DNA of 28,903 nucleotides from a virus: positions 1-28,903 of IMG/VR virus record IMGVR_UViG_3300021335_001836. One strand, 5' to 3'. Below, one piece after another: positions 1 through 6,948 of this stretch; positions within the stretch are counted from its first letter, which is position 1; each line of letters starts with the position of its first letter. The position numbers and the translations under genes were made by a program. A model generated the notes under the pieces. That model was not told the DNA's origin. It saw nothing but the letters and a program-made list of their open reading frames with translations, and searched no databases.

Positions 1-298
1 TAAAACTACCATAGCTTCCAGTATATGTTTGCTGTGTACTTGTAATTGTAAACCAGTCAGCTTCAGCAGGTTCTACTGCTAAGGTTGCTTGTATTTCTAT
101 AACACCTGTAAATGTGTTATCTGCATTACCGGATATATTATATTGTACCGTATGGAAACCGTCAGCGCGGCCATAATAACCGTCACCTTTTAGTTTATTA
201 GAAGTCCGCGAAAGAGTACTACTATCGTTAGTATGTGTTAACTGTACTACGTTTGTTCCGCTTACTGTAAATTCAAAATTTTCACTACTTGCTGGCAT
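1..298 (-). CDS. Partial structural-looking protein, C-terminus beyond left edge
   Basis: An open frame starts at an ATG complementary to 296-298 and stays open to the first base of the window, giving about 99 residues beginning MPASSENFEFTVSGTN. The piece is rich in Thr, Ser, Asn and Gly, has no membrane segment, and contains alternating beta-type stretches such as FTGVIEIQATLAVEP. This resembles virion proteins of marine T4-like phages, but I do not recognise a family. It starts only 4 bases after the stop of the preceding 230-aa gene. A late-promoter-like GATAAATA sits 5 bases upstream of its ATG, which would fit a late structural gene. There is no clear Shine-Dalgarno sequence. The reading frame is well supported; the function is a guess. 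Confidence 0.6.
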   Translation of the reverse strand, partial: MPASSENFEFTVSGTNVVQLTHTNDSSTLSRTSNKLKGDGYYGRADGFHTVQYNISGNADNTFTGVIEIQATLAVEPAEADWFTITSTQQTYTGSYGSF

Positions 299-302
299 AC
301 TG

Positions 303-995
303 TTATTTATCAATATTTGTGACACAGACCAATTTGTCGATACGTTGTATACAGTCACCTGCTAGTATCTTAAATAGCATCAAAACTTTTTCATTAGTCA
401 TATACACATATCTACCGTTCATATACCGCATATCTCTATCGATATCATTTATAAACATATTAGATACTTTAACTTTGTCTCTGTTTACTTTCAACCACGG
501 AGATAATGTATCAGGAACAAGATTGTTACCAAATGTCACTTTAAATTTGTAAGTGTCATCTTTTACAATAATAGTGTTTGTATTGTTTTTAATAAATTCT
601 AAATGTTCTTTTGCAGGTTGATGCAATGATTTTGCATTTTTACATCTTTCAGCTAACCGTTGAAGCAATGACAAGTCATTGCAATATACATTTAAGTGCC
701 TATTTTCGCACCGGACTATATAAGGTCTTTTGTATCTAGTTAATTCATTATAGATTGTCCTTGCATCTATAAAATGTTCTATTTGTATAGGTTGAGTGTA
801 ATTATTTGTATTACGTACTAGAGGCTGTCCTGCTTCAAAGTTTGCTTGTAATCCATCTAAAACGGTACAAGCAAACTTGAAGTTTTTATTTCTAAATATC
901 GGAGTAAGTTCGTTGAAGATACTTAGCGAATACAGGTATTTGTTATAGAAAAGCTTCGTTGTATCATAATTCAACAGTTTCTTTTTTTGTGTCAT
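303..995 (-). CDS. Protein of unknown function, 230 aa
   Basis: I do not recognise this protein. It starts MTQKKKLLNYDTTKLFYNKY and overlaps the last 32 bases of clpA in another frame, so its translation is probably coupled to clpA. It is basic and Tyr/Asn/Lys-rich. It has no signal peptide, no membrane segment and no evident metal or nucleotide motif. Three cysteines are scattered (ACTVLD, VRCENR, ERCKNA), with two more near the C-terminus (GDCIQ, LVCVTN). The C-terminal third reads like a mixed alpha/beta globular domain. No in-frame ATG near the N-terminus would remove the overlap without losing much of the protein, so the 995 start is kept. It is the last gene of the DnaJ-deformylase-ClpA run, which hints at, but does not prove, a related role. 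Confidence 0.75.
   Translation of the reverse strand: MTQKKKLLNYDTTKLFYNKYLYSLSIFNELTPIFRNKNFKFACTVLDGLQANFEAGQPLVRNTNNYTQPIQIEHFIDARTIYNELTRYKRPYIVRCENRHLNVYCNDLSLLQRLAERCKNAKSLHQPAKEHLEFIKNNTNTIIVKDDTYKFKVTFGNNLVPDTLSPWLKVNRDKVKVSNMFINDIDRDMRYMNGRYVYMTNEKVLMLFKILAGDCIQRIDKLVCVTNIDK
304..311 (-). promoter_or_regulatory. Late-promoter-like octamer GATAAATA
   Basis: The minus strand reads GATAAATA, one mismatch from the T4 late consensus TATAAATA. It lies at the 3' end of the 230-aa gene. If the octamer occupies -13 to -6 as in T4, position +1 is the A of the ATG at 298, so the mRNA would be leaderless. AT-rich DNA makes chance matches common, so the position upstream of a structural-looking gene is the main support. 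Confidence 0.35.
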
Positions 996-3204
996 AAACT
1001 AGCACCAATTCTTTTTTAACTAGATCAATTTTACATTTGCCGCCGTCTTTTAACTTACCGAATAATAATTGTCTAGACAACGGCCGCTTAATTTCTTTGT
1101 CAATTACACGTTGCAAAGGTCTAGCTCCCATTTTTTTGTTAAAGCCTTTTTCTACTAGATAGTCAAGTGCTTCGTCACTAATAGTTATGTCGACTTTTTT
1201 ATCTTTAACTTGTGCTTTAAGTTCAACTAAGAATTTGCCAACAATCTTCATCATTACTTCTTTACCTAGTTTACTAAATGTAATAATACCATCAAGTCTA
1301 TTTCTAAATTCTGGTGCAAAGAATTTTTTCAATTCTTTATCTTCATAATCGTTGTCATCGTCACCAAAGCCTATTTTGTTCTTTTCAGCATCAATTGCAC
1401 CTAAATTAGTTGTTAGGATTAAAATACTATTACGTGCATCTGCTTCTTTTCCATTTGCTCCTGTAATTTTTCCGTTATCCATTACTTGTAGTAGTAATTG
1501 AGAAACATCAGGATGGGCTTTTTCTATCTCGTCAAGTAGTAAGACACAATTAGGATTTTCTTGAAGTTTAGTTATCAATATTCCATTATTTTCTTCGTAA
1601 CCTACATATCCTGGTGGTGAACCAATTAGTTTAGCAACACTGTGTTTTTCTTGATATTCACTCATATCAAAACGAACAAGTTTTACACCTAACTGTTTTG
1701 CAAGTTGTTTTGCAGTTTCAGTTTTACCTGTTCCTGTAGGACCCATAAACACAAATGCACCAATTGGTTTATCATCTGGTTTTAATCCTGCTTGTGCTAC
1801 AAGTATCTTATCAACAATCTCCTCAACTGCTTCATCTTGGCCGTAGACATCTCCTTTTATATTTTTTTCAAGATTTTTTAGATTGTCTGTTTCTTTTTCA
1901 GCTACTTGTTCAGCAGGTAAATTTATAACTTTTGCAAGCTCAAATTGTATTTCATTACTACTAACAATTTTAGTATCTGTATTTTCTTTAAGATTAAATC
2001 TACTACATGCAAGATCTATTAAATCAATTGCCTTATCTGGTAATTTTTTATCTGCTTGATATTTTACACTTAGTTTGATTGCTTCATCAATTGCTTCCTG
2101 TGTAATAGTTGTGTTATGATAATCTTCATAATATTTTTTGATTCCGTTTAAAATATCATTTGTAACTTCTGCGCTAGGTTCATCAACTGTTACCCTTTGG
2201 AATCTACGCATCAATGCACGATCTTTTTCAAAGTATTTTCTGTATTCGTCCCAAGTAGTTGAAGCAACAACTTTTATATTACCTTTGCTTAGAGCAGGTT
2301 TCAACATGTTAGCAAGATCGTTTGCACTGTTTGAACCTCCACCTGATCCAGCACCACTAATCATATGTGCTTCATCAATAAACATAATAGTCTTGCCTTT
2401 GGTTCTAAGACCGGCAAGCACAAGTTTAAAACGTTCTTCAAAGTCTCCACGATACTTACTACCTGCTAACATACTGCCTATGTCTAACATGTATACTTTA
2501 TATTCTTTTAAAAATTCTGGAACTGTTTCGTTAACAATATTCCATGCAAGTCCTTCTGCAATAGCAGTTTTACCTACGCCTGGATCGCCTACTAACAAGC
2601 AGTTATTTTTATTGCGTCTTCCTAAAGCAAGTGCAATAGTATCTAATTCATCTTCTCGACCAATTACAGGATCAATTTTTTCTTTTTTAACTTCTTGGTT
2701 TAGATCAGTTGTAAATTGACGTAAAGCACGTTGCCCTTCGCCTGTCAGTTCTTCGTCTTCAATACTAGTTTCAAGTTCTGTGTTAATATATTCCGCAAAT
2801 TGTTCTTTGATTAAACCGCCCTGTTCTAAGTAGAAATTACTCATAGATTTCTTTTCAGACATAATACTTAAAATTACATCCGTAAGTTCAATAGTGTTTC
2901 TACCCGCAAACAACACTTGTGTAAATGCACGGTTAAGAACACGCTCTACTGCTTGTGTTTTTTTAGGCTTAAATTTAGTAGTTTCAACTTTTAATTCATC
3001 GCATTTGTCTTTCAGATGATGTTCCAAATTAGTTTTTACATAATCTGCATCTGCTCCATAACCTTTAATGATTCCAAAAAAGGTTTCACTACACATCATA
3101 CTAAACAACACATGTTCTATAGTTATGTATTCGTGTTGTAACTTTTTTGCATCTGTAATTGCTTTATCAAATACTAGTTTTAGTTCTTCGCCAGGCTCAA
3201 CCAT
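964..3204 (-). CDS. clpA: ClpA-like AAA+ unfoldase (Clp protease ATP-binding subunit)
   Basis: This is a 746-aa two-ring AAA+ unfoldase, close to the length of E. coli ClpA (758 aa). Visible parts are a Clp N-domain (about 1-145); D1 with Walker A GDPGVGKT (206-213), Walker B IMFIDEAH (273-280) and pore loop KYRG (about 250-253); and D2 with Walker A GPTGTGKT (488-495), pore loop GYVGY (532-536), Walker B VLLLDEIE (554-561) and FRNRLD (634-639). There is no long ClpB/Hsp104 coiled-coil middle domain between the rings. An IGF tripeptide at 611-613 (NKIGFGDDD) sits where ClpA carries its IGL loop that docks on ClpP. By family knowledge the protein would unfold substrates and feed them to ClpP. 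No clpP is in the window, so the host peptidase is the likely partner. It overlaps the deformylase gene by 8 bases and is a full-length gene with both ATPase sites intact. Confidence 0.93.
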   Translation of the reverse strand: MVEPGEELKLVFDKAITDAKKLQHEYITIEHVLFSMMCSETFFGIIKGYGADADYVKTNLEHHLKDKCDELKVETTKFKPKKTQAVERVLNRAFTQVLFAGRNTIELTDVILSIMSEKKSMSNFYLEQGGLIKEQFAEYINTELETSIEDEELTGEGQRALRQFTTDLNQEVKKEKIDPVIGREDELDTIALALGRRNKNNCLLVGDPGVGKTAIAEGLAWNIVNETVPEFLKEYKVYMLDIGSMLAGSKYRGDFEERFKLVLAGLRTKGKTIMFIDEAHMISGAGSGGGSNSANDLANMLKPALSKGNIKVVASTTWDEYRKYFEKDRALMRRFQRVTVDEPSAEVTNDILNGIKKYYEDYHNTTITQEAIDEAIKLSVKYQADKKLPDKAIDLIDLACSRFNLKENTDTKIVSSNEIQFELAKVINLPAEQVAEKETDNLKNLEKNIKGDVYGQDEAVEEIVDKILVAQAGLKPDDKPIGAFVFMGPTGTGKTETAKQLAKQLGVKLVRFDMSEYQEKHSVAKLIGSPPGYVGYEENNGILITKLQENPNCVLLLDEIEKAHPDVSQLLLQVMDNGKITGANGKEADARNSILILTTNLGAIDAEKNKIGFGDDDNDYEDKELKKFFAPEFRNRLDGIITFSKLGKEVMMKIVGKFLVELKAQVKDKKVDITISDEALDYLVEKGFNKKMGARPLQRVIDKEIKRPLSRQLLFGKLKDGGKCKIDLVKKELVLVYDTKKETVEL

Positions 3205-3706
3205 TTATATACCTTTTTTCTCTTTTTGCTTTCTTTTTCATAGCCATTTCTAATTTAAGTTTAGAAACTCTATCTGTAAACTCTATACCCTGCAAGTGAT
3301 CATATTCATGTAAAAAGACTCTTGCATCATAATCTTCAAGTACTAGTATACACTCTTTTGCATCTGCGTCAAGAAACCTTGTTACCAATTTAATTGGTCT
3401 TTGGACTTTTAAAAATAAATTAGGATAACTTAGGCAACCTTCATACCGTAAATCAGTCTCTTTTGAGATCTTTTCTATTACAGGATTTATTATGGCGAAA
3501 GCATGTTTTAACTCTTTATGTCTTGTAGGTTGCATAACTAGTATCTGTGCATCTAGTCCTACTTGATTTGCACTAATGCCTATGCCCTTATTTGCCTCCA
3601 TTATATCTACCATACCTTGTGCAGTTTTTACAGCATCAATTGTTTCAAAATCAAAAGGTTTAACAGGTTTACTAAGCCAATCACTAGGTGCGTAAATTAA
3701 TTGCAT
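3197..3706 (-). CDS. def: Peptide deformylase
   Basis: This 169-aa protein carries all three deformylase motifs: GIGISANQVG (41-50), EGCLS (89-93) and HEYDH (133-137). By homology Cys91, His133 and His137 bind the catalytic metal and Glu134 is the general base. The enzyme removes the formyl group from the N-terminal Met of new proteins. The C-terminus is short and basic (KKAKREKRYING) and lacks the long helix of the E. coli enzyme. Deformylases occur in marine phages, where they are usually interpreted as helping mature phage or short-lived host proteins. The gene overlaps the upstream dnaJ-like gene by 23 bases and downstream clpA by 8 bases. The three are therefore almost certainly one transcript that covers N-terminal processing, chaperone delivery and unfolding. 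Confidence 0.95.
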   Translation of the reverse strand: MQLIYAPSDWLSKPVKPFDFETIDAVKTAQGMVDIMEANKGIGISANQVGLDAQILVMQPTRHKELKHAFAIINPVIEKISKETDLRYEGCLSYPNLFLKVQRPIKLVTRFLDADAKECILVLEDYDARVFLHEYDHLQGIEFTDRVSKLKLEMAMKKKAKREKRYING

Positions 3707-4520
3707 CTTTTATCTCTTGTACCTTTCTAGTTTCTTCACTGTTTAGTGCTGGAGTTATACCTATAACTTTAACGTACAGATTACCCCTATTATTTGTATT
3801 TACACGAGGAACTCCGTGACCAGTTATATTCATGGTAACGCCATTATTTGTACCTGGTGGTATAGTTAATGATATATTTTTTTGTTCAGGTGTGGTTAAT
3901 ATTACTGTTTTACCTAAAATCAAATCAAAAACATCAACCACAACTTCTGTGTAAAGTTGTTCGCCGTCTCTACGCCATCCTTTTGGCGTTTGAATATCTA
4001 GTTGTACTAGTAATATTCCTCTAGGTATACCTGGTATACTATCATCACCGTAACCTGGAAATTGTACAGTATCGCCATGCTTCATACCAGGCGGTATTCT
4101 TACATCTATTATCTCATTCCTACCACTAGGAGTTTGAAAAGATATCGATGTGCCTATTCCTGTATAAACTTGTGCAAAATCCATTTTATATCCTAGCCGG
4201 ATATCTTTGTTTCTCAAAGGTCTTCTGCGTTGTTGTTGTGCAAACCCTTGACCAAACATGTTTGAAAATAAATCTTCAAATCCTCCCATGCCTTCAAACC
4301 CGTTAGGACCAAATCCTTGCGAATATTGCGGTTGTGGATTATCGTACTGTTGTTTTTTATTAGGGTCTTTTAGTGTATCATACGCTTCATTAATGCCTGC
4401 GAAAGTTGTATGATCTCCACCACGGTCAGGATGATGCTTTAATGCAAGTTTCTTATATGCTTTCTTAATTTCATCAGGAGAGGCATTTCGTGATACACCT
4501 AAACGTTCATAGTAATCCAT
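3684..4520 (-). CDS. dnaJ: DnaJ/CbpA-like J-domain co-chaperone (type B)
   Basis: This 278-aa protein has a canonical N-terminal J-domain (1-60) with the HPD tripeptide at 30-32 (KHHPDRGG), which stimulates DnaK ATPase. A Gly/Phe linker follows (about 68-95, FGPNGFEGMGGF), then the two beta-sandwich substrate-binding domains (about 105-270; RIPPGMKHGD, GILLVQLDI, SLTIPPGTNNG). There is no CxxCxGxG zinc region, so it is the CbpA/type-B form rather than full DnaJ. By homology it would recruit host DnaK to chosen substrates. The start is an ATG at 4520 with a poor ribosome-binding site. It is the first gene of the run dnaJ-def-clpA. J-proteins are known helpers in phage assembly and replication, but which process this one serves cannot be read from sequence. 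Confidence 0.93.
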   Translation of the reverse strand: MDYYERLGVSRNASPDEIKKAYKKLALKHHPDRGGDHTTFAGINEAYDTLKDPNKKQQYDNPQPQYSQGFGPNGFEGMGGFEDLFSNMFGQGFAQQQRRRPLRNKDIRLGYKMDFAQVYTGIGTSISFQTPSGRNEIIDVRIPPGMKHGDTVQFPGYGDDSIPGIPRGILLVQLDIQTPKGWRRDGEQLYTEVVVDVFDLILGKTVILTTPEQKNISLTIPPGTNNGVTMNITGHGVPRVNTNNRGNLYVKVIGITPALNSEETRKVQEIKDAINLRT

Positions 4521-4537
4521 ACTATTACTTATAGTAA

Positions 4538-4948
4538 CTATTTTTTAGATTTACTAGATCCGGTATAAAGGCCAAACCATGCAGCGCCAGCACCAACTAC
4601 AATACTAACAAGGCCGCTTTGCTCAAAACTTGGAGCATCTAATGCCATAAACCATATTACTACTTTGTATAATAATACAATGTATACAGTTAAAAACATC
4701 CTTGGAAAAATTCTCCAAGCATCAATTGCTCTAGCTAAATGTATTAGCCTAGCATATGGATTAGGTCCCATATCTTTTACACTAGTATCTACTTCTAAGT
4801 CTAGTTTAACTTTGCGTGTTGTTGAATCGCTAGTTGAAACTACTTCTGCTTGGTACTCTTGTTCTTGGTACTTTATAGGTTCTCTCTTTGTTGCCGGCGC
4901 AGATGTCTCAGCCGGTTTATCTAAATCTTCAAGTTTTTTTCTTGGCAT
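4538..4948 (-). CDS. Small membrane protein with two predicted TM segments (holin candidate)
   Basis: This is a 136-aa protein with a charged, probably cytoplasmic N-terminal half (MPRKKLEDLDKPAETSAPAT) and two hydrophobic stretches. One is around residues 79-101 (MFLTVYIVLLYKVVIWF) and one around 110-128 (LVSIVVGAGAAWFGLYTG). It ends in a basic SSKSKK tail. The two-helix layout and its place right after the spanin and endolysin genes make it a reasonable holin candidate, but I see no diagnostic holin family signature. The 70-residue soluble N-terminus is longer than in simple class II holins. It overlaps the preceding 99-aa membrane protein by 20 bases, so the two are probably made together and may interact. 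The coding call is secure; the lysis role is inferred from context. Confidence 0.75.
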   Translation of the reverse strand: MPRKKLEDLDKPAETSAPATKREPIKYQEQEYQAEVVSTSDSTTRKVKLDLEVDTSVKDMGPNPYARLIHLARAIDAWRIFPRMFLTVYIVLLYKVVIWFMALDAPSFEQSGLVSIVVGAGAAWFGLYTGSSKSKK

Positions 4949-5228
4949 TTTTCTTTCCCTCTAGTTTATTTAAACGCTGTTCAAGCTCATCTATTTTACT
5001 TGTAATTTTTGGATATTTTACACGCCAAGCATTTGGATCATTTTGAAACCAGGTCCAACCCCAACGTATTGCTAGGTACTCTAATGTGGCATCGAACTTT
5101 GTTACGCCCCATGTTGCCATTCTTGTGTCTTTGAACCAGAATAAAAAAGCTGCGCCAAATACTGATCCAGCTAATGCTGTATAAATCCATAGACGATTGC
5201 TCGCCATTTGTTCAATCATTTCCCACAT
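4929..5228 (-). CDS. Small single-pass membrane protein, Trp-rich, basic coiled-coil tail
   Basis: This 99-aa protein has one hydrophobic helix near the N-terminus (about 13-32, LWIYTALAGSVFGAAFLFWF). A Trp-rich segment follows (TWGVTKFD, IRWGWTWFQNDPNAW), then a short coiled coil with a very basic end (KIDELEQRLNKLEGKKNAKKKT). The start at 5228 follows a good ribosome-binding site (GAGG before GATTAAT). A CATAAATA late-promoter-like octamer lies about 25 bases upstream. It could be the holin or a holin-associated membrane factor, because it sits directly downstream of the spanins and overlaps the two-TM protein. I do not recognise the family. Confidence 0.75.
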   Translation of the reverse strand: MWEMIEQMASNRLWIYTALAGSVFGAAFLFWFKDTRMATWGVTKFDATLEYLAIRWGWTWFQNDPNAWRVKYPKITSKIDELEQRLNKLEGKKNAKKKT

Positions 5229-5253
5229 ATTAATCCCTCAATTATTATGTATG

Positions 5254-5261
5254 TATTTATG
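5254..5261 (-). promoter_or_regulatory. Late-promoter-like octamer CATAAATA
   Basis: The minus strand reads CATAAATA immediately after the stop codon of the 51-aa lipoprotein gene and 25 bases before the start of the 99-aa membrane protein. With T4 spacing, transcription would begin near 5248, giving a 20-base leader that contains the GAGG ribosome-binding site. This would allow the two membrane-protein genes to be transcribed separately from the endolysin and spanins. Confidence 0.4.
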
Positions 5262-5417
5262 TCAGAAATTGCATGAAACAGATGCACCAGGGTCAATATT
5301 AACACTGCGTTCGTCTATTTGTACCTTAGGGTCAGGTTTTGCTTTACAGTTGATGTTTTTTGTACAACTACTTGTCAGTAGTATTGTCAGTAGTATCAGG
5401 CTTAACAGCGTTTTCAT
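5262..5417 (-). CDS. Small lipoprotein, 51 aa, overlapping the o-spanin gene
   Basis: Reading the minus strand from an ATG complementary to 5415-5417 gives 51 residues. They begin with a textbook lipoprotein signal: basic MKT, a Leu/Ile core, and LLTSSC with the acceptor Cys at residue 18. The mature part is short, with two further Cys (INCK, SCNF), and ends ASVSCNF. The first 50 bases lie in a different frame inside the 3' end of the o-spanin gene. No clear Shine-Dalgarno precedes it, so translation may be coupled. The signal is too well formed to be a likely chance product. It may be a second outer-membrane lipoprotein of the lysis cassette, perhaps an accessory or alternative o-spanin. The alternative, a superinfection-exclusion or immunity-type lipoprotein, cannot be excluded. 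Confidence 0.65.
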   Translation of the reverse strand: MKTLLSLILLTILLTSSCTKNINCKAKPDPKVQIDERSVNIDPGASVSCNF

Positions 5418-5769
5418 AATATACAATAATTTCAGTTTGCTGTTCTATGTAGCGTCTTAGGTCTGCTATGTTGATTGCAAGGTTTTCGTAGTCTTTCATG
5501 GATAGTACAACATATGCTAATTCACCATGTTCGGCTGTAAATTCTTCCACAAAGGAATCGTAGTTTTCTGCTGTAACAACATAGACTCTAGTATCTACTA
5601 GGTCAATTGGTTTTGGTCGAGCTACTGTCGGTACTGTTGTCTTCTCTATCTGTGTTACTACTTTTATCTCCGGTTCGCGGAACGTCGAGCAACCAGTTAG
5701 GAAGAGGAGTATCGCCATCGCCGCCAGTAGCGGCTTCCAACTCGCGCCATAATTTAGCTGTGGCACCAT
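5368..5769 (-). CDS. o-spanin-like lipoprotein (Rz1-type)
   Basis: This 133-aa protein has an N-terminal lipoprotein signal ending LLFLTGC, with the acceptor Cys at residue 27. A periplasmic domain follows, with beta-type segments (RVYVVTAENYDSF, AYVVLSMKDYENL), a helix (IADLRRYIEQQTEIIVYYENA) and an acidic Thr-rich end. Its first 167 bases lie in another frame inside the i-spanin gene, the overlap typical of Rz/Rz1 pairs. An AAGGAAGG ribosome-binding site sits in the i-spanin coding sequence just before its ATG. By family knowledge o-spanins sit in the outer membrane and join the i-spanin across the periplasm to fuse the membranes at lysis. It is longer than lambda Rz1 (60 aa). The role is inferred from architecture and position. 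Confidence 0.8.
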   Translation of the reverse strand: MVPQLNYGASWKPLLAAMAILLFLTGCSTFREPEIKVVTQIEKTTVPTVARPKPIDLVDTRVYVVTAENYDSFVEEFTAEHGELAYVVLSMKDYENLAINIADLRRYIEQQTEIIVYYENAVKPDTTDNTTDK

Positions 5770-6091
5770 TCATCCTTCCTTCTAAATTAGCACTATCTCT
5801 AATAGCATCTTGTACTAAATCCAACTCACGCAATCTATTGCGTAAGTTGTCGCCGTATTGTTCGGCTTTTTGTAAATCTTTGGTTAATTGGTCTGATAAT
5901 GCATTTAGTCTTAGATTATCTTCTTTTAACATTGCAATACTTTTTTCGCTAGTTTCTACTGCTGTTTCAAGTTTAGCATTGTTTAGTCTTGCGATTTCTA
6001 AATTAGATTGTAGTTGTTTGACATAGAATAATCCACCTCCGGCCGCGGCCAGAACAACAAACACTAATGCAATTTTTAATCCACTAAACAT
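5603..6091 (-). CDS. i-spanin-like inner-membrane protein (Rz-type)
   Basis: This 162-aa protein has a single N-terminal membrane anchor (about 5-24, LKIALVFVVLAAAGGGLFYV). A long predicted coiled coil follows (about 27-100, with LNNAKLETAVETSEKSIAML and NLRNRLRELDLVQDA). The C-terminal tail is low in complexity and rich in Ser, Thr and Asp. This is the classic layout of an Rz-type i-spanin: N-in anchor, periplasmic coiled coil, and contact with the o-spanin at the far end. The o-spanin start lies inside this gene at 5769. The gene begins 8 bases after the endolysin stop codon. The disordered Ser/Thr tail is encoded by the DNA that also encodes the o-spanin signal peptide, which explains its odd composition. 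Confidence 0.82.
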   Translation of the reverse strand: MFSGLKIALVFVVLAAAGGGLFYVKQLQSNLEIARLNNAKLETAVETSEKSIAMLKEDNLRLNALSDQLTKDLQKAEQYGDNLRNRLRELDLVQDAIRDSANLEGRMNGATAKLWRELEAATGGDGDTPLPNWLLDVPRTGDKSSNTDREDNSTDSSSTKTN

Positions 6092-6099
6092 ACTATTAT

Positions 6100-6948
6100 T
6101 TAGCCTAGTAACTTTCCCAGCGTTTTAGGTCCAACTATGCCATCTGCTGTTAGTCCTTGACTTGATTGCCATTCTTTGACAATACGTGCTGTACCTGGAC
6201 CAAAGATTCCGTCTGCTGGTGCAATGTTAAGTTTCTCTTGAACTTCTGCTACTAATGGACCTCTTGATCCTTGTTTTACTGTTTGATTATAATCAATGGT
6301 TGGTTCTTCGTAGTCGCCACCTAATACATCGATAGCATGTAGATAGTGTTTTTTACGATCGTCTAATCCGATTGTACCACCATTAATTCTTTTGGTAGCA
6401 CCTACAACGTCCATAGCATCACACCATTTGTTAATATTGTTTGTATCCCAAAACCAACATGCTGAATCTAGTGCGCCTTTTTTAGTGCGTACATAGTCAA
6501 CTGCTTCTTCTGGAGTCATTTCCATTTCTTTAGCAAATTGTGTGTAATTGTATCTTCCAGTTAGTTGAAGTATTCCACCACCCCTAAAGCGCCAACCGTC
6601 GCCACTATCAGTATCGCCGTTGTCCATGCGGTTAGCATATATAACGTTCGCAATTCTTTCAGGTTGTCTATGATATTCTTGTGCATCTCTACCTGCCCGT
6701 ATAAAGTATTTAGGGAATATTTTGTTTAGAGCTGCGGCGCTATAGTTTAAGTTTTCACTCATTACTCTAAAGCCGCCTGATTCGTGACCACACTGTGCCA
6801 CAAACATAGCAACCCTTTCGATTGTATTGACTTCCCATAAAGGCAATATCTCACACATTGCCTCATACCAATCTTTCCAATCGTCTCTATGGATAAGCTC
6901 TTCTGCCATCCATTCTTCAAAATCAAATTTAAAATGTTCTTTAGCCAT
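6100..6948 (-). CDS. Endolysin: GH19 chitinase-like domain plus peptidoglycan-binding domain
   Basis: This is a 282-aa two-domain cell-wall hydrolase. A GH19/lysozyme-like catalytic domain fills about 1-215, with the catalytic-Glu motif HESGGF (55-60) and the substrate-cleft stretch RFRGGGILQLTGRYNY (120-135). A PG_binding_1 domain follows (about 224-282), with two GIFGPGT/GIVGPKT-type repeats. There is no signal peptide, so export through a holin is expected. I chose the ATG at 6948 (MAKEHFKF) rather than the longer in-frame start at 6993. It has a good ribosome-binding site (AAGGAAA, 6 bases upstream). The first 15 codons of the longer version would also lie inside the 50-aa zinc-ribbon gene. 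The start overlaps that gene's stop by 8 bases. The i-spanin follows 8 bases after the stop. Confidence 0.92.
   Translation of the reverse strand: MAKEHFKFDFEEWMAEELIHRDDWKDWYEAMCEILPLWEVNTIERVAMFVAQCGHESGGFRVMSENLNYSAAALNKIFPKYFIRAGRDAQEYHRQPERIANVIYANRMDNGDTDSGDGWRFRGGGILQLTGRYNYTQFAKEMEMTPEEAVDYVRTKKGALDSACWFWDTNNINKWCDAMDVVGATKRINGGTIGLDDRKKHYLHAIDVLGGDYEEPTIDYNQTVKQGSRGPLVAEVQEKLNIAPADGIFGPGTARIVKEWQSSQGLTADGIVGPKTLGKLLG

Noticed and set aside
2138-2719. 193-aa plus-strand open frame inside clpA
   Set aside because: It is antisense to the most conserved part of clpA (D1 ATPase). It has no ribosome-binding site, and its Ser/Leu-rich composition is typical of a shadow frame.
964-3204. ClpB/Hsp104-type disaggregase instead of ClpA
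   Set aside because: There is no long coiled-coil middle domain between the two ATPase rings, and an IGF ClpP-docking tripeptide is present.
4498-4540. Short inverted repeat TTACT-ATA-AGTAA before the dnaJ-like gene as terminator
   Set aside because: The stem is only 5 bp and AT-rich with a 3-base loop and no U-tract, so it is within chance for this composition.
5197-5460. 87-aa plus-strand open frame over the small lipoprotein
   Set aside because: It is antisense to the lipoprotein and membrane-protein genes and lacks a ribosome-binding site. The minus-strand reading has a clear lipoprotein signal.
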